From a virus, in IMG/VR virus record IMGVR_UViG_3300033991_000112, positions 1-29,870 of that record: a stretch of 29,870 nucleotides of DNA. One strand, 5' to 3'. A program made the position numbers and the translations under genes. This document shows, one piece after another, positions 1-6,455 of the stretch. Below the pieces are notes generated by a model. The model was given only the letters and a program-made list of their open reading frames with translations. It had not been told where the DNA came from and did no database searches. Position 1 is the stretch's first letter, and the number at the start of each line of letters is the position of its first letter.

Positions 1-401
1 GCGCCCTCGGAGCAGAAATAAAGCCGATTATTCTGCTTGAACCATTTAAAGACAAATGACAATATGCCCTTGACATCATATCCCTTATTGCAAAGCACAG
101 CAGAGAAATAAGCAACCTTATATCTCTTGCCATCCTCGTAATCCTTATTCCTATACCTCATTACACGGATATATCTGCCCTTATGTGCCTTGTCAATTTC
201 TATCATCTTTGATATTGGTGGAGAGATGTTGACGCTATGATTTTCTCCGCCAGAGACTTCTATATGGGTATATACGGCGTTAGCTTTGCTGAACCCCGCT
301 TTTAACTGTTTGGCTATTATCCCCTTACTGAATAACCCGCCCTGATTTCGGTAAAGGATGAAGTATCCCATTCTAAACTTATCAAGTATTCTCTTTTCCA
401 T
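1..401 (-). CDS. Permuted papain-like (YiiX/NlpC-P60-type) enzyme, 3' end cut by window edge
   Basis: The first 133 residues are visible from an ATG at 401; the 3' end lies outside the window. The order of likely catalytic residues is that of circularly permuted NlpC/P60 (YiiX-like) cysteine enzymes: a His in an early strand (THIEV, His46) and a Cys near the helix start much later (YFCSEG, Cys130). Family members cleave amide or peptide bonds, and some act on cell-wall peptides. The gene lies directly downstream of a holin candidate, so a lysis or cell-wall role is plausible, although I see no export signal. The family assignment rests on the two motifs and their spacing; substrate is unknown. 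Confidence 0.6.
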   Translation of the reverse strand, partial: MEKRILDKFRMGYFILYRNQGGLFSKGIIAKQLKAGFSKANAVYTHIEVSGGENHSVNISPPISKMIEIDKAHKGRYIRVMRYRNKDYEDGKRYKVAYFSAVLCNKGYDVKGILSFVFKWFKQNNRLYFCSEG

Positions 402-413
402 TCCTCGCCTCAC

Positions 414-665
414 TTAGAGTAAGAGAATTTTTGCTTTCTCAATCCAATCATCGGGGGTATCAATCAACGTTCTAATTTCCATAACAATCTGTTCAAATTT
501 TATGTTATCTGGAAATAGGGGAAATAAAATATTTATAATCAAGATGATAATTTCCTTAATGAATTTTAGTCCCGCTTGGATTAACCCTAATAAACTTACC
601 AATAGAAGCACGGGGACTCTTGCCGCCCTGACAATAATTCCGCCCAAATATTTAAGAAATTGCAT
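414..665 (-). CDS. Small membrane protein, holin candidate
   Basis: 83 residues. Two hydrophobic stretches (about residues 16-31 and 37-51) are separated by a short basic turn, and the C-terminal 30 residues are charged and soluble. The size and the two-helix layout fit a small holin that would form pores in the inner membrane at lysis. It overlaps the end of the upstream gene by 14 bases and sits between an XhlA-like gene and a papain-like enzyme. A G-rich purine tract lies just before the ATG. No family is recognised from sequence, so holin is inferred from topology and position only. Confidence 0.5.
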   Translation of the reverse strand: MQFLKYLGGIIVRAARVPVLLLVSLLGLIQAGLKFIKEIIILIINILFPLFPDNIKFEQIVMEIRTLIDTPDDWIEKAKILLL

Positions 666-900
666 TCGTCTCCCCCCCAGATAACCTTCTGGCTATCTCA
701 ATAACATCCTGTATTTTAAATATACACTTCTTGAATATCTTCCCGTCAAAATGGAAACTTGAATTTGTTGATAATCTTTCATAAGAACGGAATATCTGCT
801 GTATCGGTATTAACTCATCGTGTATAATTTTATTTATTTCTTCGTTTTTTATTGGAATAAATTTATCTTCCATCTGTTTTCTCTGTAATTCCGAAAGCAT
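652..900 (-). CDS. Hypothetical small soluble protein in the lysis region
   Basis: 82 residues, charged, with predicted helices and no membrane segment or signal peptide. I do not recognise the family. A GGAG ribosome-binding site precedes the ATG. Its 5' part overlaps the last codons of the frame-disrupted zinc-ribbon ORF upstream (to 863), and its 3' end overlaps the holin candidate by 14 bases, so these genes are probably translationally coupled. Position suggests co-expression with lysis functions; nothing in the sequence gives a biochemical role. Confidence 0.5.
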   Translation of the reverse strand: MLSELQRKQMEDKFIPIKNEEINKIIHDELIPIQQIFRSYERLSTNSSFHFDGKIFKKCIFKIQDVIEIARRLSGGETNAIS

Positions 901-1053
901 CGCGTTCTCCGCAGAGCCAGTTATCGCAAATCAAACAATAAACCTCTCCCTCTATTACTGCCGTTCCCATAAACTTATCAATCTGCCTGTTACAACGATT
1001 GCAGAATAAAGTTTTTTTTTAAGATGCAGGGGTTCTTTATTATTCATTTTCAT
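863..1053 (-). pseudogene. Small zinc-ribbon protein split by a frame change in an A9 run
   Basis: An ATG at 1053 opens a short frame (MKMNNKEPLHLKKK) that reaches a run of nine A residues (plus-strand T run at 1012-1020). In the minus-one frame directly after that run there is a clear zinc-ribbon sequence with CNRC and, about 20 residues later, CLIC plus a further Cys, ending at a TAA at 863. The second frame has no start codon of its own before the first Cys pair. One extra A, or ribosomal slippage by minus one on the A run, would give one protein of about 63 residues. It could be a sequencing or assembly homopolymer error, a true mutation or programmed frameshifting. It follows the XhlA-like gene immediately (TAAATG). 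Confidence 0.5.
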
Positions 1054-1341
1054 TTATTTTATTACAAACCTTATCAATAAACTGGCGATGATATTAACAA
1101 TACTTACCGATAATCCCGCTATCAGGGCAATCCGCCATTGAGCTTGCTTTACCGAGTTTAATTTTTCCTTATCAATAATCTCAATTTGTTTTTCTAAAAC
1201 TTCTATCTTGGAGCGGTAAATCGGGCTTTCCTTGATATGTTCATTGATTTTCGCAACATTACCATTTAAAGTCTTATTTAAATTTTCAAGTTGAGCCTTT
1301 ATAAAACCAATGTCTTGTTCAAATTTACAAGGTTCGTTCAT
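1054..1341 (-). CDS. XhlA-like coiled-coil protein with C-terminal membrane anchor
   Basis: 95 residues. The first two thirds form a charged heptad-like coiled coil, and residues about 71-94 form one hydrophobic segment followed by a basic end. This matches the layout of the XhlA/haemolysin-type accessory proteins found next to phage holins, which associate with the cytoplasmic membrane and assist lysis. It lies at the head of the lysis-like group and has a GAGG ribosome-binding site before the ATG. The assignment is by architecture; other small phage anchors share this shape. Confidence 0.55.
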   Translation of the reverse strand: MNEPCKFEQDIGFIKAQLENLNKTLNGNVAKINEHIKESPIYRSKIEVLEKQIEIIDKEKLNSVKQAQWRIALIAGLSVSIVNIIASLLIRFVIK

Positions 1342-1349
1342 TTTATCCT

Positions 1350-2189
1350 CTACATAATTAACATAATCCTGCGGGCTGCCGCCGCCCCCGCCAATCCATT
1401 ATCCATAATGTCGTTGGCTTCGGTAGAACTTAAAACACGGTTAAACATAGCCCATTCTGTTGCTTTTCCATTTAAGCAATGAACTCTGCCAGTTCCCTCA
1501 GCAAATAAAAATAAATCTCCTTCACCCGCATCAGTTTCATAAGTAATATTCCCAGCATTTCCAGTATCGCCCGTAATTAAACTAACACCATCTTTATACA
1601 CTGTAATAATAATGGTATTATCTCCCCCATCTCGTGAAACAACAAATGCAATGTGAACCCAAATTGCGGTATCTGGAAGGAGGTTATTTGCTGTTTGTCG
1701 TTGAGCTCCTGTAGTATAGACCTGAGCATAATAGTTTATATCACTTGTGCGTATAGATTCTATATCATAAGAATAATATGGAGTGGTTGCTCCGTTATTC
1801 CACGCTTTATTAAATATTCTTCCATAATCCTCTGCACCTCCATCTCGCATTACCCATACACATACACTTAATTCCTGAGTAGGTTCAAATCCTGCTACGC
1901 CAGTAGCAGAAACACGTATATAGTCATCTACGCCATCAAAATCCGCATAATAAGGTGCATAAGAAGGAGCGTTAGTTCCAGACATTTCTCCCCATACAGG
2001 TTCGCCACTTCCCTTAAAATTACCCGTATAGCCATTTCCCGTAGCGTCCGCTACCGTTGTGCCAGAACCTTCGGTAAAAAGCCAAGCACCTTGGCAATTG
2101 GCATCTTGGGTGTAGTCGGTTGCCCATACTGGAATGTTCCAAAATAAAAATATTAAACTAAGGAATAATTGAAATAACTTCTGTGCCAT
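1350..2189 (-). CDS. Secreted LamG-like (concanavalin A-fold) protein
   Basis: Starting at the ATG at 2189 (a GTG lies one codon earlier), the protein has a Sec-type signal: a Lys, a hydrophobic core to about residue 22 and an AxA-like end (VWA) before TDYTQD. The rest resembles a LamG/laminin-G-3 jellyroll, a fold used for carbohydrate or protein binding: an early GAWLFTEGSGTTVADATGN stretch, then YADFDGVDDYI, a WVHIAFVV strand and a late WAMFNRVLSSTEA motif. The C-terminus is Ala-rich, then basic. It overlaps the upstream gene by 32 bases. A phage gene with a Sec signal is unusual; it could decorate the host surface or be a receptor-binding component. Confidence 0.75.
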   Translation of the reverse strand: MAQKLFQLFLSLIFLFWNIPVWATDYTQDANCQGAWLFTEGSGTTVADATGNGYTGNFKGSGEPVWGEMSGTNAPSYAPYYADFDGVDDYIRVSATGVAGFEPTQELSVCVWVMRDGGAEDYGRIFNKAWNNGATTPYYSYDIESIRTSDINYYAQVYTTGAQRQTANNLLPDTAIWVHIAFVVSRDGGDNTIIITVYKDGVSLITGDTGNAGNITYETDAGEGDLFLFAEGTGRVHCLNGKATEWAMFNRVLSSTEANDIMDNGLAGAAAARRIMLIM

Positions 2190-2625
2190 CACTTTTCACC
2201 GTCATATTAGTATCTACTATCCCATCATTATTAGTGTCTAACTGGATAAGGGAAGTATCTTTTGAGATAGTCGTATTGATTAAGGTTTTGAGATTTTTAT
2301 TTAAGATTTCTTGATTGTTTATCTCTATATATTTTTGTTGTATTAAACTACCAACGTGAGTATCAACATCTTGGACAATTTTTTCCTTAATCTGTGTATC
2401 GGTCATATTATAGAAATTCATAGCATTATATCGTGTGCAATAGACAGACTTCCCGTCTATCTTCGGGTATCGGCTCTCTACTTCTACCCCGTCAATTTTA
2501 TACTGTGTCCATACCCGAATATTGCCATTATCATCAATGTCTTTACTTACAATGGTTGCTTCCACTCCCGCAAACACACAACTTGCTATCAAACAAAACC
2601 CCAAAATCAAAATCAATAATCTCAT
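2158..2625 (-). CDS. Exported hypothetical protein with a Ca-binding-like loop
   Basis: 155 residues. It starts with a clear signal peptide: a short basic start, then a hydrophobic core with LIASCVFAG, which could be a lipobox-like LxxC or an ordinary AxA-type cleavage site. Near the C-terminus the stretch DTNNDGIVDT has the Asp/Asn spacing of dockerin or EF-hand-like calcium loops. An AAGGAGGG ribosome-binding site precedes the ATG. It lies between two other exported proteins and overlaps the LamG-like gene, so all three are probably made together. I do not recognise the family. It may be a small partner of the exported fibre-like or LamG-like protein; that is inference from context. Confidence 0.6.
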   Translation of the reverse strand: MRLLILILGFCLIASCVFAGVEATIVSKDIDDNGNIRVWTQYKIDGVEVESRYPKIDGKSVYCTRYNAMNFYNMTDTQIKEKIVQDVDTHVGSLIQQKYIEINNQEILNKNLKTLINTTISKDTSLIQLDTNNDGIVDTNMTVKSDGTEVISIIP

Positions 2626-2634
2626 ATACCCTCC

Positions 2635-4173
2635 TTAATCATCCAAAGTCATTGTTACGCAGACCGTGCAATGCCCTGGCGTTCCCGTAACCGTTCCTAC
2701 TTGTGCCCTTAACCAATTACCTGCGGCGACCCCTGCATTTCCTATTGTGCCATCATCAGTAGCACCATCAACATCGCAAGTCAAACTTTCCTCAAGTTTT
2801 GAATTTGCCGAACCGCAGTTATCCCCTGCACTATCGCACTCACTTACTACCACTACCGCAGAGGTGGCGCTTTCTACAATTCCGTCTATACTTGTAATGG
2901 TAACCGCATTATCAGGTCTAAAGAATAACAAATCATCGGCATCGGCTGGAGTTTCAATAAGAATACATTTGGTAGTAGTATATAATTCTGCATCGGCATC
3001 TAAGGTGTCGGGTGCTGCTCCAGTTAAAGTTAATGACCTACCTGCGATATTGGAATTTACATCATCACCATCTATTGTCGCCACACCATAAGCACCTGCC
3101 TCTATCGTTCCAACTAAAAAAACCATATCGGTTGCACCGCTAAAATCGTGTGTGCCAAGCCATACCGCACCGTCCGCCTTATTCACTAATGCCTTATCTG
3201 TTACAATAGCGTCCAATTCGGCAAAGGTGTCTATTTTGTCATCATCAATAATAGCGGAGGTAAGTCCGTCTAACCTGTCTAATTCTGCGGCTGATAGAGT
3301 AGTAGGTGTTGAGGTTTTTAAGTTACCCCATAAAATAATATCTTCCGCAGCACCGTTAGCACCTATATTAACATCGTCATTAAACTGCCATTCAGCCGCG
3401 CCATCTTTACACACAGCCGAACATAGAAAGTCATCCGCGTCCTCATACATCCATATCCCGCCGCCATCGTGGATATAGAAGTCAACAGGTTGAACATTAG
3501 TCCCTAAAATCGCCGTGCCTGAAGGGACAGATAGACCCCCTGCGGTTATTGAGTCGCCAGCAGAAATCAACCCGTCAATATAAAGATTGCCGTCAGCACC
3601 AATGGAAAATACGGTGTTGGGCGCTCCCGCACTATCATCTATACACCTGAAGAAATGAGCATTGGCATCGCCGTCATCCACATATTTTAGGGTAATTAAG
3701 TAAGTGTCATTATCTACATCGGCGTCGGTATTGGAGATTGTAAAGACGGTTTTTCCTGCGGCATCCAGGGTTGAAGTAATTGTGCTTTCAAAGCCCCCAA
3801 AGGCAATGGTAGTATCAGCGTCAGGGTCTCCGATGTCATCCCAAGCGGTTGCACCACCGCCGCCAGCGCCTATCTCTGTTTCTGCTCCGGCAGAAGTCAA
3901 TTTATATAACTTATCATCATTCTTAAAATAGAGTTTATCGTATCCTGCGGCAGGATTGGCAGGAGTAGCAATCTGTGGCATAAGAAGGGCATCGGTAAGA
4001 GACATAGCAACCTGACCAGAGGCATCTACCCGCAGAGGATAAAGCGCTCCGGTAGAGTCTTTGCCGTATATCACAACGGGAGCAGCATCGTAGACATCCC
4101 GTTCTCTCTTTTCGCCAAAAGCCAAATAGGTTATGAGAGAAAACATCAATATCAATAACAATACTTTTTTCAT
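2635..4173 (-). CDS. Exported fibre/adhesin-like protein
   Basis: 512 residues. The first 20 residues form a Sec-type signal (KK, then a hydrophobic core). Residues about 30-55 hold the module AAPVVIYGKDSTGALY, shared with the small anchored protein upstream. The body is rich in Gly, Ala, Asp and Thr with short repeated beta-strand patterns typical of phage tail fibres or adhesins. The end carries six Cys within about 80 residues, which could form disulfides outside the cytoplasm. The start codon overlaps the stop of the preceding gene (ATGA). Fibres normally lack Sec signals, so a host-surface display role is as likely as a virion role. No family is recognised with certainty. Confidence 0.6.
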   Translation of the reverse strand: MKKVLLLILMFSLITYLAFGEKRERDVYDAAPVVIYGKDSTGALYPLRVDASGQVAMSLTDALLMPQIATPANPAAGYDKLYFKNDDKLYKLTSAGAETEIGAGGGGATAWDDIGDPDADTTIAFGGFESTITSTLDAAGKTVFTISNTDADVDNDTYLITLKYVDDGDANAHFFRCIDDSAGAPNTVFSIGADGNLYIDGLISAGDSITAGGLSVPSGTAILGTNVQPVDFYIHDGGGIWMYEDADDFLCSAVCKDGAAEWQFNDDVNIGANGAAEDIILWGNLKTSTPTTLSAAELDRLDGLTSAIIDDDKIDTFAELDAIVTDKALVNKADGAVWLGTHDFSGATDMVFLVGTIEAGAYGVATIDGDDVNSNIAGRSLTLTGAAPDTLDADAELYTTTKCILIETPADADDLLFFRPDNAVTITSIDGIVESATSAVVVVSECDSAGDNCGSANSKLEESLTCDVDGATDDGTIGNAGVAAGNWLRAQVGTVTGTPGHCTVCVTMTLDD

Positions 4174-4355
4174 TGCATCATCATCTCTCCTGCGGTAGTT
4201 ACCTGAACAGAGTATATTGCACCCGTAGAGTCCTTGCCATAAGCCACAACAGGAGCGATATCAGTTGAGGTTGCCTCGTATCTTGGCACTGCCAAGGCAG
4301 TCAAGACAGTTCCCAATACAAGCCCGATTATTAACCCGATTATAAATTTTCTCAT
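4170..4355 (-). CDS. Small signal-anchored protein sharing a module with the downstream fibre-like gene
   Basis: 61 residues. Residues 4-23 are a hydrophobic Gly-rich helix (RKFIIGLIIGLVLGTVL) that could be an anchor or signal. It is followed by APVVAYGKDSTGAIYSVQV, nearly the same module as in the next gene's N-terminus (APVVIYGKDSTGALYPLRV). The start overlaps the stop of the coiled-coil gene upstream (TAATG), and its own stop overlaps the next start (ATGA). The shared module and tight coupling suggest a partial duplication or a shared docking element. The function is unknown. Confidence 0.55.
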   Translation of the reverse strand: MRKFIIGLIIGLVLGTVLTALAVPRYEATSTDIAPVVAYGKDSTGAIYSVQVTTAGEMMMQ

Positions 4356-4804
4356 TATCTAAGTTTGTTTATCTGAGCGATAATATTCTCCATAAGTTTC
4401 TTTCTTTCCTCAGCCAATGCCTCGCCTGCGGCAATAATCGCCTTCATCTGTCCGTCAATCGCCTTTTCCTTATCAATTAAGCGACTCTTATCGGCTAAAA
4501 TCTCATTTTTGGTCTGTTCCATCCAAGTATAGAAAGACTCTGATTGCGCCTTTAATTCCTTGCGCCCCACATCAAGCCTTCCTAAATCAGCCTTTACCTG
4601 TGCTTCTAAGGCGACTACATCCTCTACTTTCTTTACTGCCAATTCTCTGGCATTAAGTAATATTTCACGAGTAGTTAAGCCAGTGTCTTTCTCTTTTTGC
4701 ACGGCAAGCAGAGAATTTAACTTCTCAGTGTTATCCTTGAGTTCTCTTGTTTTCGCAAGGCAGAACTCCAAAGCCTCGTTTAACTTAATCAATACTTCAT
4801 TCAC
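4355..4804 (-). CDS. Coiled-coil protein after the tail fibre
   Basis: 149 residues, almost wholly helical and charged, with long heptad-like runs rich in Lys, Glu, Leu and Ala and no membrane segment. The start appears to be GTG at 4804, four bases into the spacing after the fibre stop, with a GGAGGAGTAAG ribosome-binding tract in front. It could be a fibre chaperone or a trimerising partner of the fibre, as small coiled-coil proteins next to fibres often are. I do not recognise a family. Confidence 0.55.
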   Translation of the reverse strand: MNEVLIKLNEALEFCLAKTRELKDNTEKLNSLLAVQKEKDTGLTTREILLNARELAVKKVEDVVALEAQVKADLGRLDVGRKELKAQSESFYTWMEQTKNEILADKSRLIDKEKAIDGQMKAIIAAGEALAEERKKLMENIIAQINKLR

Positions 4805-4805
4805 C

Positions 4806-6404
4806 TTACTCCTCCTTTTTTAGTCCTAATGCTTCCAGTTCCTCAATCATCAAACCTAAAGCCTTTAGTTTATCCAATGCTTTAAGCCTATTCTGTTTTT
4901 TTAATTCCTCATTCTGCCTTAATTGCTGTATCATCTGTTGCCTGGCGATTTCTTTATCCTGTTTTTCCTGAGCAGTTAATTTTAAGATTTTCCTTATCTT
5001 AATATAAGAAGGGATAGTCTCAATCAACACCGGCTCTTCATTTAGGAATTTGCCGGAATGCAAGGGTTGATAGACTCCCTCTTTTGTAGTATCAATCTTA
5101 AAATCCTCGTGGATTAAGGTAAGGATTGACTTGCCAGTTATCCTGCTTTCTTCCTTCAGCGCCTCTGTGGTTTCCTTATCCAGAAGGATTATCTCATATT
5201 TGTCTAAATCTGGGTTTCCAAAAGGATGAGGTAGTTTTTCAGGATCTCCGCCGTTGCCATAGCAAACATGGTCTGGCGCAGATGAACCGGAGACTATCTC
5301 ACCGGATATCTTATCTCTTAATAAAAATATCCAATGGTCTTTGCCGGATGCGGTAACATAGCGGCATTGGGCATAGATAGTATTAGTCTGACAGGCAAGA
5401 CTAATAGTTGTAACATAGGCAGCAGACCAACCTGTAAAGGCAGCATTGTCATCCCTGCCACAAATAAAGGCATTATGGGTCTGGCTAACAGAGTGAGACA
5501 TTTTTATTTGCGGATAGAAACAATACGAGCCACCAGTTATGGTATTATCCGTATATGTCCCAGACCGAGAGACTTCGGAAGTCCCAGTTTTAAGTGCTGT
5601 TGTATCTACCGAGTCGTCGGGCATATAGCCGGAAGTCCCCATTACCGGAATTTTGCTTGCAGCAGCGATGGATGATTTCTCGGTTGCGGCAACCTTTGTA
5701 TCAGCATAGGTCTTTACCGCTTTCTGTGTGGCAATTACAGCGTCGCTATTCGCTGTTAAAGTCCCGTCTGTATCAATGGGAAGGTTAGCGATAGGCGCAG
5801 AATAAAGCCCGCTTTTATTAAGCGCAGCCAGAACCTTTATCGGCGTCATATACTTGGTGTCGTTAGTCCCTGCCTCTGCATCTGAGGTTGAAGCCTTTTC
5901 CATAGCCGAGTCAAGGGTAATGGTCTTGTTCTCCAACGCAGTCCCTGCCGCGTTCCAGCCAATATATGCCTTTGCAGAAGCCGCAGGGAAAACTAAAGCA
6001 GCGCTCAAGTCCGGAGTCCGCAATAATGATCTGTCAATCTGCTCCTGCAACTGCTGGGCAATCATACATAAGCGGTCATAGACCTCTTCCAAAGTCGCTG
6101 CCGATGTTGCCTCATTATCCTCAAGGTCAACTTCCTGAGTTAAAGGCAAGACTCTGCGGATGACCAATTTGTAGGCAGCTGATATTGAAGCACATATAGT
6201 AGTAACATTTCCGCCAGAAGCAGTCCCTGCCCCGCTTATCGTATAATCGGTAGTCAGGGTTAGTGCAGATATTGTTCCGTCGGCAATGGTGATTTTCTCA
6301 ACCACAAGCTCGGTATCCTCATAGATTTTAAAGCTGTATGGGAATACCGAGGTTGCGCCATCGCCATTATAGGTCACTTTATTTGTTAGATTTGTGATAG
6401 GCAT
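4806..6404 (-). CDS. Tail fibre with T7 gp17-type N-terminal attachment domain
   Basis: 532 residues. Residues about 1-150 match the pattern of the podoviral fibre attachment domain: an early YNGDGATSVFPYSFKIYE stretch, a TDYTISG strand, LVIRRVLPLTQEVDLEDN and a helical LEEVYDRLCMIAQQLQEQIDR segment. This domain fixes the fibre to the tail. The middle (about 150-380) is beta-rich with Cys and Trp and would contain the distal part. The last 80 residues are a Lys/Glu-rich coiled coil, which is unusual at a fibre end and may help trimerise it or bind the next coiled-coil protein. A GGAGG site precedes the ATG, and gene order after the internal virion proteins is T7-like. Confidence 0.8.
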   Translation of the reverse strand: MPITNLTNKVTYNGDGATSVFPYSFKIYEDTELVVEKITIADGTISALTLTTDYTISGAGTASGGNVTTICASISAAYKLVIRRVLPLTQEVDLEDNEATSAATLEEVYDRLCMIAQQLQEQIDRSLLRTPDLSAALVFPAASAKAYIGWNAAGTALENKTITLDSAMEKASTSDAEAGTNDTKYMTPIKVLAALNKSGLYSAPIANLPIDTDGTLTANSDAVIATQKAVKTYADTKVAATEKSSIAAASKIPVMGTSGYMPDDSVDTTALKTGTSEVSRSGTYTDNTITGGSYCFYPQIKMSHSVSQTHNAFICGRDDNAAFTGWSAAYVTTISLACQTNTIYAQCRYVTASGKDHWIFLLRDKISGEIVSGSSAPDHVCYGNGGDPEKLPHPFGNPDLDKYEIILLDKETTEALKEESRITGKSILTLIHEDFKIDTTKEGVYQPLHSGKFLNEEPVLIETIPSYIKIRKILKLTAQEKQDKEIARQQMIQQLRQNEELKKQNRLKALDKLKALGLMIEELEALGLKKEE

Positions 6405-6455
6405 TAAATTACCTCCTTAATTTGGTTAGTTTGCTGATAAAATCTCCTTGCTATC

